Below are positions 9,490 through 16,790 of a stretch of DNA of 22,922 bases, piece after piece (position 1 is the first letter of the stretch; every line of letters begins with the position of its first letter). The DNA comes from a virus. Location: positions 1 through 22,922 of the IMG/VR virus record IMGVR_UViG_3300025133_000621. One strand, given 5' to 3'. Made by a program: the position numbers and the translations under genes. The notes under the pieces are model-generated. The model was given only the letters and a program-made list of their open reading frames with translations, ran no database searches and was not told the DNA's origin.

Positions 9490-12400
9490 GCAAACTTTTA
9501 GATAAACTAAGAAAAAAAATTAAAATTGAAGGTGGGAGCATGGGTTCTTCTAATTGGCCTTCAGTATTAGTTCCTCAAGCACCTGTTGAGCCTGATGAAA
9601 GGAAAGATAAAATGACAGGGCTTCCCTATGCCATGCAAGCAGGAGGGGCTTTTGAAGATACAGAGGATCGTATAGGTCTTGCAAGTGGATGGGCTGAAGC
9701 TTTAAGACTTGTGGGTAGAGCAACACGGGGAAGAGGCGCTCCTTCTTTAGCATCTGATATAAGACCAACTACAAAATTTAAAATAGATGATGACATAAAA
9801 GATATATTAACAGAATTGCGATTCAGAAATAAAGATAATTTTATAGACCCTTATGATCCTAGTTATTCTACTACCCATCTTAAAATAAATAATGAGGCAG
9901 AGTTTGAAAAATATTTATTAGACAATGAGAACATAGATTTAAAACATTTTAATACTCTTCCTTTAGAAGAAAGGGAAACACTTATAGATATTTTTAATGT
10001 TACAAAGAGTGATATAAAAAGCGCTGATGATTTGCTTGGTTATAAAAGAGATAACGTAGAGTATCATACTGTTCCTGATGAAAGATATACTATAGCTAAA
10101 GGTGAAAAGAAATCTCAACTTTTAGCAAAGCTAAATACAGAACTTGATTCTGTTCCTGTAGAGGATATAGAAATTGCAAAAAGATATGCAGATAATATAC
10201 CTAAAATAGACACAACAACCTCTTCTCCAACGATGACAAAGGAAGAATTCTTAGAAGGCTCTATTGAAAAAGAACCACAATATAATGCTAGTTTTTTTGG
10301 TAACACAAAACACGTTGCTCGATTATCTACTAAAATACCAAGAGAGCTTGGTCTTCATGTGGGTAAAAAAGGTCATGCCGAAACTATGTATATAAGAGGT
10401 AGTGTTCCTAGAGGAGAAAATATAATAGAAGAAGCAGGTATAGATTATTATATGTCTTTTCCTGATGTAGTTGATGAAATTGATGCAAAAGTTTTAACGA
10501 ATAATAAGGGAGTTCCTGATGAGCTAATGGATACTCTTGTACAAGAAATGTCTGAGGTAAACCCAACAATTAAAAAGATAGGAGGGACTGAGCCTATCTT
10601 ACAAAAAGGTTACATTAATGTAAAAACTCCTTTTGTATTGAATACTGATATGATCAACTGGAATCCTTCTAAAATTTTTGGGGGATTTGATCCTGAAGGG
10701 GCGCTTAAATTAGATGAACAAGCAGATATTTTAATAAGAGCTTTGGAATCTCAAACAAAAATACCTGAAGCAAGGGCTAAAATAATAGTAGATAAGTTAG
10801 CAGAAGACATTAATTCTTTAGTTGCGAAGAAAGACCTTATAGAAAAAGAAGGGTTTGTAGGAGATGTATACGAACACAGTATGAACGTACTTACTAGAGA
10901 AGCTATGCAAGACTTGGGATTCGACAGCATTAAGTATAAAAACATAGGAGAACTCGCAAGGGTTTCAGAGAAACAAGCGGGTGGTCACTCTTATATATTG
11001 TTTAGAGATGATCAGTTTGCTACTGACTTTGCTAAAGATGCTCCTTTTATGAGACAACCAAGAACATTAAGAAAAACTATTCCTGAAGTACAAAAAGCGT
11101 ATGACGATTTAAAAGCAGGTACTATTACATCTGATGAATATGACAAGATAGTAAATAATACTGTGTACCCATACGAGAAAGTACCTCCTCCAGAGACAGA
11201 TGAAGCAATGTTTAAAGCTTTGGCTGAACCTAAACGCAAAAATCTTAACACTCCATTTGAGGAAGGGCAAGAAGTAGGGCTGAGATTGGACATTCCTGCA
11301 TATTTAAGCAAAGAAAACTCTGCATGGGTTCCTACAATACACGTTAATGGAAAACCGAAGGGACATCAATCTACTGCTGCAATAAGAGATGTTGATTTTA
11401 CGAAGAGTGTTTCAAAAAAATACTCAACTGCTGAGTTGGCTCAAGGAGTTATGGAAGGTAAAGAAAAATCTCCTTTTGCTCAGATGATGGGTAAATATAT
11501 TGATAGAGATGCTAAACAAAACTATGATGCTGCGGTTGAAGCCCTAGATAGTGACGAGTGGATACAGGTAGGCTTTGACCCTAGAAGACACTCTTTCTTT
11601 TATGATAGAGTAACAGGACAGCCAGTAGCTACAGCAGAAGAAGTAATACAAGTAGGGCCACTAGTGTTGGCTAAGAAAGCTACATATGCAGACAGGTCTT
11701 TATATCCTTATGCAACCGGAGGCAAAGTACTACGAAGTCTTGGAAGAAAGCAATATAGTTTAGGAGGTAAGATAAAAAACGCACTAGCAAAATTAATAGG
11801 GCGTGGGCCTGAACAACAAATAAATACTTTTATAGAATCAGTTAATTTAAATAATGAATTAGTAGATAAAGGTTTATTGGGAGCAAACCAAAGACTTAAA
11901 TATGCTGAATGGGAAATGACAAAAGATAAAGAAGGTAGTCCTGTACCTGTTAAAGATGAAAGAGGATACAAAGTACCTGCAAGATTTTTAACTGAAGAAG
12001 AAGTTAGAAACTTTGATAGAGCTAATATTGCAATGGGTATATCTGGCAATGAAGAGGCTTTTAATGCAATTCAACACGCTTTATTGGGGTATGATAATGC
12101 AGGTTTAACCGCCCCACTTATTCAAGGCAGAGAAATTCTATCAGCAAGAAAACAAATAGAGCTAGGGAATGATCCAAGAACAGAGCATGTCGATAGATGG
12201 AACAATAGCTTTGGTATAAATGCTAGAAGAAGAGGTATTCCTAGAGAAGAATTTAAATATACTAATATAGTAAACAGTTTGGCAGATGTTGATGGTCAAG
12301 GAACTGACTCAAAGGGACGAAATAATATACCTTTACAAAGAGGAGTTGATCTTATAAAAAATATAAAAGATGTTCCTTCAGATTTTATATCTAGAAATTT

Positions 12401-12500
12401 AGAAGGCTCTACTGCAGGGACAGGAATTTCTATGCCCCCAAGAGATCAAATAAATACAGGCGGTAAAATACTAGGAAGTCTCCATAGGAACTGCACATGA
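9486..12500 (+). CDS. Polyvalent virion protein with ADP-ribosyltransferase-like domain and C-terminal His/Asn-rich domain
   Basis: This protein has 1004 residues. The start is GTG within GTGA, and an ATG at 9540 with a nearby GGTGGGAG is an alternative start. About residues 280-515 look like an ADP-ribosyltransferase fold of the type found in phage polyvalent proteins. The signs are a first strand with GLHVG (His291), a middle element resembling YINVKTPFVLNTD, then LGFDSIKYKN (residues 477-486), and HSYILF (501-506) followed by Gln510, where H-Y-[EDQ]-type enzymes place the acidic or Gln residue. A second C-terminal domain carries NAIQHA (His864) and HVDRWNNSFG (His901, Asp903, Asn906, Asn907), a pattern reminiscent of DUF6973-like proteins. 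A short Lys/Gly-rich hydrophobic linker lies near residues 740-775. It probably travels in the particle and enters the cell with the DNA; enzymatic activity is unproven. Confidence 0.75.
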   Translation: MSKLLDKLRKKIKIEGGSMGSSNWPSVLVPQAPVEPDERKDKMTGLPYAMQAGGAFEDTEDRIGLASGWAEALRLVGRATRGRGAPSLASDIRPTTKFKIDDDIKDILTELRFRNKDNFIDPYDPSYSTTHLKINNEAEFEKYLLDNENIDLKHFNTLPLEERETLIDIFNVTKSDIKSADDLLGYKRDNVEYHTVPDERYTIAKGEKKSQLLAKLNTELDSVPVEDIEIAKRYADNIPKIDTTTSSPTMTKEEFLEGSIEKEPQYNASFFGNTKHVARLSTKIPRELGLHVGKKGHAETMYIRGSVPRGENIIEEAGIDYYMSFPDVVDEIDAKVLTNNKGVPDELMDTLVQEMSEVNPTIKKIGGTEPILQKGYINVKTPFVLNTDMINWNPSKIFGGFDPEGALKLDEQADILIRALESQTKIPEARAKIIVDKLAEDINSLVAKKDLIEKEGFVGDVYEHSMNVLTREAMQDLGFDSIKYKNIGELARVSEKQAGGHSYILFRDDQFATDFAKDAPFMRQPRTLRKTIPEVQKAYDDLKAGTITSDEYDKIVNNTVYPYEKVPPPETDEAMFKALAEPKRKNLNTPFEEGQEVGLRLDIPAYLSKENSAWVPTIHVNGKPKGHQSTAAIRDVDFTKSVSKKYSTAELAQGVMEGKEKSPFAQMMGKYIDRDAKQNYDAAVEALDSDEWIQVGFDPRRHSFFYDRVTGQPVATAEEVIQVGPLVLAKKATYADRSLYPYATGGKVLRSLGRKQYSLGGKIKNALAKLIGRGPEQQINTFIESVNLNNELVDKGLLGANQRLKYAEWEMTKDKEGSPVPVKDERGYKVPARFLTEEEVRNFDRANIAMGISGNEEAFNAIQHALLGYDNAGLTAPLIQGREILSARKQIELGNDPRTEHVDRWNNSFGINARRRGIPREEFKYTNIVNSLADVDGQGTDSKGRNNIPLQRGVDLIKNIKDVPSDFISRNLEGSTAGTGISMPPRDQINTGGKILGSLHRNCT

Positions 12501-12865
12501 AATACTTCACAGAAGATGAACTGAAATGCTCTCACTGTGGTAAGAGTGGTATGGACTCAAACTTCATGGCTAGAATAGAGGCACTCAGAGAACAGTTGGG
12601 GTTCCCTTTCCCTGTGAACAGTGCTTACCGTTGTCCAGAACACCCCATAGAAGCACGTAAAAGTAAAGCCGGAGCGCACTCTACTGGACACGCAATAGAC
12701 ATTGGGGTACGAGGAGAGAAAGCCCACACGCTATTAGACGCTGCTTTAGAGGCAGGGTTTACTGGCATAGGAATAAATCAGAAAGGAAGTAGCGGTAGAT
12801 TTATACATTTAGATGACATAGAAAATTCAACAGATCGGCCTAGACCGACAGTATGGAGTTATTGA
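12497..12865 (+). CDS. M15-family peptidase, endolysin
   Basis: This protein has 122 residues, and its ATG overlaps the previous stop as ATGA. It belongs to the zinc D-Ala-D-Ala carboxypeptidase/endopeptidase type (M15) that many phages use as endolysin to cut peptidoglycan cross-bridges. Zinc ligands visible are His61 and Asp68 in AHSTGHAID, and His104 in FIHLDD. The substrate-loop element SAYRCPEHP lies at residues 42-50. The N-terminal FTEDELKCSHCGK carries a Cys-x2-Cys pair (Cys11, Cys14) common in this subgroup. Length is normal for a single-domain enzyme. There is no signal peptide, so a holin is needed for access to the wall, and candidates lie downstream. Function is well supported; the exact bond cleaved is not. 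Confidence 0.93.
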   Translation: MKYFTEDELKCSHCGKSGMDSNFMARIEALREQLGFPFPVNSAYRCPEHPIEARKSKAGAHSTGHAIDIGVRGEKAHTLLDAALEAGFTGIGINQKGSSGRFIHLDDIENSTDRPRPTVWSY

Positions 12866-12866
12866 T

Positions 12867-14153
12867 ATGAAATATTTACTACTAATAGGAACATTATTAT
12901 TTAGTTCACTGGCTTATGGAAGCCCCACTTATGTAGATGATGTGGCTAAAATAATAAATAATAATTGTGTTGTGTGTCACCGTGACGGTGGTATTGGCCC
13001 AATGCAGTTTGAAACCTATGACCAAGTACGCCCGTGGAGTCCACTAATACAACTCAAGGTAGCTAGTCGTGAGATGCCGCCCTATGCTTATGATCAAGAT
13101 ATAGGGATACAGCAATTACATGGTGATTGGAGGCTCTCTGAGGCTGATATAGACACGATAGTAGAGTGGGTAGCCACGGGATCAGAGTATGGGGATACGG
13201 ACGTTGTAGTGCAGCCTCCGAGCCTCTCAGACCCAAGCCAGTGGAATTTCTACGGAGACTTTGGAGAGCCTACATTGGTTATACCATCTATACCTATAGA
13301 TATTCCAGCCACAGGAAATGATTTATGGCACAAGCATAATGTAGCCAGTGGATTAACTGAAGACAGATGTATCAAAGCTATTCAAGTCAAGCCTAGAGGT
13401 GATGCTAAGAGTGTAGTACATCACGCCAATAGTTCTGTCACTGTAGATGGTGAGAGATATGGGATGCTAACAGAGTATGCAATGGGCAAGTGGGGAGAGA
13501 TAGTACCAGAGGGTGTATGCCGAACTATTCCGGCTGACTCTGAGATAGCTTGGGATATTCATATGTTCCCCGGAGGTCTTGGAGCAATAGCCCCCGGCAC
13601 AGTTATAGAAGATAACGTAGTAGAGATAGGGCTGTGGCTATATTCTCCAGAGGAATCTAAAGAACTTGCATATGCACAAGACTTAAAGCTTTACAGAATC
13701 AGCCAACAAGAAGATATTGCTATCCCGCCTCACGGCTATAGCATGACGCAGGGCTTTCATTCTTTTGATCATCCTGTTCGTATAGACTCTTGGCAACCTC
13801 ACGGTCATCTTAGGATGAACGCAGCAAGCTTTGAGATATTCTATCCAGACACAGGAATGACAGAGCAGATTAGTCAAGTATCTAACTGGAGTGCTACATG
13901 GCATCACAGTCATATATATGAACCAGACTTTGCACCGCTTCTTCCAACAGGAGCAGTACTAATTCTTAAACAATGGTACGACAACACTAAAGACAACCCA
14001 AATAACCCTGACCCCGATATGTGGGTTGTAGGCGGGAGTAGAACAGGGGATGAAATGACCCATGCTTGGATTGCTGTTACACATCTTGATGAAGAAAAGT
14101 ATCAAGAACTTTTAACCGAAAGAAAGAACAGGAGGATGATTGCGGCACAATGA
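12867..14153 (+). CDS. Secreted cytochrome c / copper type II (PHM-like) monooxygenase fusion
   Basis: This protein has 428 residues; the ATG has GGAG about 9 bases upstream. Residues 1-18 form a classic signal peptide (hydrophobic core, likely cut after AYG), so it should act in the periplasm. A c-type haem site, CVVCH, is at residues 34-38, with Met71 in REMPP as possible axial ligand and an ending (SEADIDTIVEWVATGS) typical of small cytochrome domains. The rest resembles copper type II ascorbate-dependent monooxygenases. His185-His186 and His232 (WDIHMF) would bind the electron-transfer copper. His312-x-His314 (PHGHLRM) and Met397 (DEMTHAW) would bind the catalytic copper. The family element YDNTKDNPNNPDP is present. 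Known relatives hydroxylate C-H bonds; the bacterial fusion's substrate is unknown. It lies between lysis-type genes and overlaps a lipoprotein gene by ATGA. All expected ligands are present, so the protein looks intact. Its presence in a phage is unusual. Confidence 0.88.
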   Translation: MKYLLLIGTLLFSSLAYGSPTYVDDVAKIINNNCVVCHRDGGIGPMQFETYDQVRPWSPLIQLKVASREMPPYAYDQDIGIQQLHGDWRLSEADIDTIVEWVATGSEYGDTDVVVQPPSLSDPSQWNFYGDFGEPTLVIPSIPIDIPATGNDLWHKHNVASGLTEDRCIKAIQVKPRGDAKSVVHHANSSVTVDGERYGMLTEYAMGKWGEIVPEGVCRTIPADSEIAWDIHMFPGGLGAIAPGTVIEDNVVEIGLWLYSPEESKELAYAQDLKLYRISQQEDIAIPPHGYSMTQGFHSFDHPVRIDSWQPHGHLRMNAASFEIFYPDTGMTEQISQVSNWSATWHHSHIYEPDFAPLLPTGAVLILKQWYDNTKDNPNNPDPDMWVVGGSRTGDEMTHAWIAVTHLDEEKYQELLTERKNRRMIAAQ

Positions 14154-14329
14154 AAAATTTAGGGCTAGTTATATTGATACTAATTACGGGATGTAGCGGA
14201 AGTGAAATAGCTTTACAAATACAAGAATATCCTGAGTGGAATTGGGTAAATCAAAATGTGTTTATGCACAATGTGAGAACTTGTAGAAGTATGGATATAT
14301 GCGCTGCTGAACATTTATTCATTAGATAA
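14150..14329 (+). CDS. Small lipoprotein coupled to the monooxygenase
   Basis: This is a 59-residue gene whose ATG overlaps the previous stop as ATGA. The N-terminus MKNLGLVILILITGC is a lipoprotein signal peptide with lipobox I-T-G-C, so Cys15 would be lipidated and the mature protein anchored to a membrane facing the periplasm. The mature part (45 residues) is rich in aromatic and polar residues and has two further cysteines, Cys45 and Cys51, which could form a disulfide or bind metal. It contains only one proline, unlike Rz1-type spanins. Coupling to the cytochrome-monooxygenase suggests a partner role or shared acquisition. A superinfection-exclusion lipoprotein is an alternative. I do not recognise a family. 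Confidence 0.72.
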   Translation: MKNLGLVILILITGCSGSEIALQIQEYPEWNWVNQNVFMHNVRTCRSMDICAAEHLFIR

Positions 14330-14342
14330 TTAGGGGGCAGTA

Positions 14343-14813
14343 ATGATTGAAGTAACAGTAGCTATTGCTGCTGCTAGTCGTGCCGTAACGCTTATAAAAA
14401 AAGGATTAAGTTTAGGAAAGGATACACAAGAATTAAGCTCTCAATTTGCACAGTTCTTTGATGCAAAAGATAAGATTGATAAAGCTAAAGCTGATGCAAC
14501 TAACGCTCCTTTAGGTAAGAAGGTATTTGCGGCTCAATCTGTGGAGGCATATGCACTAGAAGTAGCACTGGCAGAACATAAAGCTAAAGAACTTGAAAAA
14601 CAATTAAGAGAACTTTTTGTATATAGTGGTCAGGCTGATGTTTATAGTTCCATGATGAGAGCCAGACAACAAGAACGTCAAAGACGATTACAAGTGGCTA
14701 GAGAAATAGCCAAACAGAAAAAATTTATATTTGATTTAGGTTTGATAGGAGTTATATTTACAACTGTAATAGTACTAGTAGCCTTTTCAATATACGCAAT
14801 AGCAGGAGTATAA
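14343..14813 (+). CDS. Helical protein with C-terminal membrane anchor
   Basis: This protein has 156 residues. The ATG follows AGGGGGCAGTA. Residues 1-130 are Ala/Lys/Glu/Gln-rich helical sequence with probable coiled coil (about residues 75-130, ending in a strongly basic, Arg/Gln-rich helix). The last 25 residues form one clear transmembrane helix (LGLIGVIFTTVIVLVAFSIY). The topology, soluble helical body followed by a C-terminal anchor, is the reverse of the usual inner-membrane spanin. It lies in the late module between the lipoprotein and two small genes. It may take part in lysis or be a virion-associated membrane protein. No named family is recognised. Confidence 0.75.
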   Translation: MIEVTVAIAAASRAVTLIKKGLSLGKDTQELSSQFAQFFDAKDKIDKAKADATNAPLGKKVFAAQSVEAYALEVALAEHKAKELEKQLRELFVYSGQADVYSSMMRARQQERQRRLQVAREIAKQKKFIFDLGLIGVIFTTVIVLVAFSIYAIAGV

Positions 14814-14819
14814 TATATC

Positions 14820-15002
14820 ATGTTAGCACTTTATACAGAAAAACAACTGGGCGCAGCTTATCAAATATACGCCCGTGTCCATGCCTCTAATGAGTTAGAT
14901 ATAGTAGACTTTGAAACATATCGGACTATATTTGAAAATCAATTTATGGCTATGTCTGAACCTGATGGAATTTTTGATGGAACAGCAAGTACAACGCATT
15001 AA
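14820..15002 (+). CDS. Small acidic protein of unknown function
   Basis: This protein has 60 residues, starts 6 bases after the previous stop and ends 2 bases before the next start. A GGAG lies about 11 bases upstream of the ATG. The sequence is mixed, with an N-terminal helix rich in Ala and Tyr and an acidic second half. There are no cysteines, signal peptide or membrane segment. The tight packing and shared direction with both neighbours make it a probable real gene. I do not recognise it. Confidence 0.6.
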   Translation: MLALYTEKQLGAAYQIYARVHASNELDIVDFETYRTIFENQFMAMSEPDGIFDGTASTTH

Positions 15003-15004
15003 GC

Positions 15005-15331
15005 ATGAACGCAAAGAAGTTAGAACTACAATCTAAGTACGAGCAGTTTGATCTAGATAAAGATGGGATTGTAAGTGATGAAGAAATAGATCGTGCTAAA
15101 GAAATGATTGACTTAGAGCTAAGAGAAGAGAAATCAGAAGCTCAAAAGTTAATGGCATGGTTAGCTATAATTGTTATGACAGTTACTACTATAGTATTGT
15201 TCACTCCCATTATTCCAGACAGCAGAGTGAACGCCCTTTCCGACCTATTAGGTTTATTTTATTTCTCATTGTGCGGAATTGTAGGTACTTATATGGGTGC
15301 TACAGCTTTTATGCACAAGCCTAGTAAATAA
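15005..15331 (+). CDS. Two-helix membrane protein with EF-hand loop, candidate holin
   Basis: This protein has 108 residues. Residues 17-28 form a perfect EF-hand calcium loop (DLDKDGIVSDEE: Asp at 1, 3 and 5, Gly at 6, Glu at 12), preceded and followed by charged helices as in a real EF-hand. Two transmembrane segments follow, about residues 49-70 and 78-102, separated by a short loop with PDSR. A small protein with two membrane helices close to an endolysin gene is the usual profile of a phage holin, and no better candidate lies in the window, so I infer a holin. The cytoplasmic or periplasmic side of the EF-hand cannot be decided. It is the last gene of the plus-strand operon. Confidence 0.72.
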   Translation: MNAKKLELQSKYEQFDLDKDGIVSDEEIDRAKEMIDLELREEKSEAQKLMAWLAIIVMTVTTIVLFTPIIPDSRVNALSDLLGLFYFSLCGIVGTYMGATAFMHKPSK

Positions 15332-15333
15332 TA

Positions 15334-15552
15334 TTATGGTACACTCTTTACTTCTTCCTGTATGAAATCATGGAGGGGTTCTAATTTTCTACGTCCTTCC
15401 TTAATTATTCTTTCTATAATATCCACATCTCCTTCCATAAAAATTTTTCTTGCATCCTCTACAGGAAGGTGACTAAACTCAGTCACAATGTTTCCTTCTT
15501 GAGTCAAAAGAACTTTAAAAGATATTATGTTTGCTTCTTTATTATTGTTCAT
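15334..15552 (-). CDS. Small protein of unknown function downstream of nrdB
   Basis: This protein has 72 residues from the ATG at 15552 (MNNNKEA), four bases after the nrdB stop. An in-frame TTG at 15570 would add six residues but overlaps nrdB, so I prefer the ATG. The sequence is charged and has no cysteines in this form, no signal peptide and no membrane segment. The C-terminal half is helical and rich in Glu, Lys and Ile. It is the last gene of the minus-strand operon, and its stop codon lies two bases from the opposing late-operon stop. Function unknown. Confidence 0.65.
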   Translation of the reverse strand: MNNNKEANIISFKVLLTQEGNIVTEFSHLPVEDARKIFMEGDVDIIERIIKEGRRKLEPLHDFIQEEVKSVP

Positions 15553-15556
15553 CAGA

Positions 15557-16525
15557 CTACACGCTTGCAAAGTTTATGGTTTCTACATTTCCTTTCAACC
15601 CTGCCTTCATATAGGTAGTGGCTCTCCCTTCAAAAAAGTTTTGATGTTCTACTCCTAAGACATCATCTAGCCATAACAGAGGATTATCGCTTACTTTAAA
15701 GTTAGGCTTCAGTCCTAACTGCAACAACCTTCTGTCTGCTATATACCTTATATACTCTTTCATTTCATATTTTGTTAGTCCCTGCATGTCTCCCATTTCA
15801 AATACTAAATCTAAAAACTTATCTTCCAATTTTACCATCTCCCTACAGACCTGATAGATTTCTTTTTTAAAATTATCTGTCCACATATCTACATTCTCTT
15901 TTATAAATTCTCTAAAGAGCTTTGTCATTGCTTCAACATGAAGTGATTCATCCCTTATGCTATAAGTAACTATCTGACCCATGCCTTTCATTTTACCAAA
16001 GCGAGGAAAGTTTAAGAGTATAGCAAAGCTACTAAAGAGTTGTAGCCCCTCAGTAAAGGCTGAATAGATTGCCAAGTTCTTAGCTATAGATTCTTTATTA
16101 TTAAGTTTAAGAGGTGACTTCCTTATATAATCATGCTTATCAGCCATCGCCTCATACTCAGCAAATGCTTTATACTCAGTCTCAGGCATCCCCACAGTAT
16201 CTAAAAGAAGACTATAGGCGTGTTGATGAATTGATTCCATATTAGCAAAAGAACACATCATCATTCTTGCTTCTGGATTTTTAAACACACGCATATATTT
16301 ATCTATATAACCAGACGCTACATCTACATCAGACTGTGTAAACAATCTGAATATCTGACTCAATAAATTCTTTTCGGGCTTGCTCATGTCTTGCCAATCT
16401 TTAACATCATTATGTAAGGGTACATCTTCTGGCAACCATATCATTTGATTCTGTTGCACGTAGTAATCGAACATCCACGGATAATCAAAAGGCTTATAAT
16501 AGTCTCTAGTTGATAACAAACTCAT
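15557..16525 (-). CDS. nrdB: Class Ia ribonucleotide reductase, small (radical) subunit
   Basis: This protein has 322 residues. It houses the di-iron centre and tyrosyl radical that start ribonucleotide reduction in the large subunit, giving dNTPs for phage replication. All six metal ligands are visible with the spacing of E. coli R2: Asp66, Glu97, His100, Glu159, Glu193 and His196. The radical tyrosine is Tyr104 in ESIHQHAY. The C-terminal region contains the usual FFEGRATTY and ends in a short tail (INFASV) that should bind NrdA. Length is slightly shorter than in E. coli, which is normal for phage forms. It is separated from nrdA by two small genes in the same operon. Confidence 0.96.
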   Translation of the reverse strand: MSLLSTRDYYKPFDYPWMFDYYVQQNQMIWLPEDVPLHNDVKDWQDMSKPEKNLLSQIFRLFTQSDVDVASGYIDKYMRVFKNPEARMMMCSFANMESIHQHAYSLLLDTVGMPETEYKAFAEYEAMADKHDYIRKSPLKLNNKESIAKNLAIYSAFTEGLQLFSSFAILLNFPRFGKMKGMGQIVTYSIRDESLHVEAMTKLFREFIKENVDMWTDNFKKEIYQVCREMVKLEDKFLDLVFEMGDMQGLTKYEMKEYIRYIADRRLLQLGLKPNFKVSDNPLLWLDDVLGVEHQNFFEGRATTYMKAGLKGNVETINFASV

Positions 16526-16526
16526 T

Positions 16527-16790
16527 CTACTGCTCCTCTTTTCTTTTAATTTTGTTATGCAAATACATGGCTGACCAACAGCCTAAAACTGCACCAGCGG
16601 CTAGTTTCCATACTACATCCAAGCTTGCGCCTAGTTGTACTATATTAATAATAATATATACTTCTGTAAAGGCCATAGCTAAACTAAAGATAGGCACAAA
16701 TAGATAATCATTAAATGCAACATTTCTTTGTTGGAAGGCTTTAACGAATACCGAAATATAACTAGCTAGAATTAGTGTCATCAAACTCAT
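16527..16790 (-). CDS. Small membrane protein between nrdA and nrdB
   Basis: This protein has 87 residues, with three probable membrane segments: near residues 3-18, 28-52 and 58-78. A positively charged C-terminus (NKIKRKEEQ) follows and should lie in the cytoplasm. A GGGAG lies only one base before the ATG at 16790 but 10 bases before a second ATG at 16781, so translation may begin there (84 residues). It overlaps the upstream gene by 29 bases and ends one base before nrdB. Function is unknown; its place in a nucleotide-metabolism operon does not by itself imply a role in it. A small early membrane protein that modifies the host envelope is possible. Confidence 0.7.
   Translation of the reverse strand: MSLMTLILASYISVFVKAFQQRNVAFNDYLFVPIFSLAMAFTEVYIIINIVQLGASLDVVWKLAAGAVLGCWSAMYLHNKIKRKEEQ

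Noticed and set aside
11708-12049. 113-residue open frame on the minus strand inside the 1004-residue gene
   Set aside because: It lies entirely opposite a well-supported coding region with domain-like sequence, has no suitable ribosome binding site noticed, and its Ser/Leu/Pro-rich composition is what antisense frames of Lys/Glu-rich genes give.
12867-14153. Monooxygenase as assembly contamination from a bacterial chromosome
   Set aside because: The gene starts one base after the endolysin stop and overlaps the next phage-direction gene by ATGA, with the compact packing of the rest of the phage; a chimera would need two perfect joins. Read coverage would still be the final test.
14150-14329. 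Lipoprotein as outer-membrane spanin (Rz1-like)
   Set aside because: It has one proline instead of a proline-rich body, and the neighbouring helical protein has its membrane anchor at the C-terminus, not at the N-terminus as an inner-membrane spanin should.
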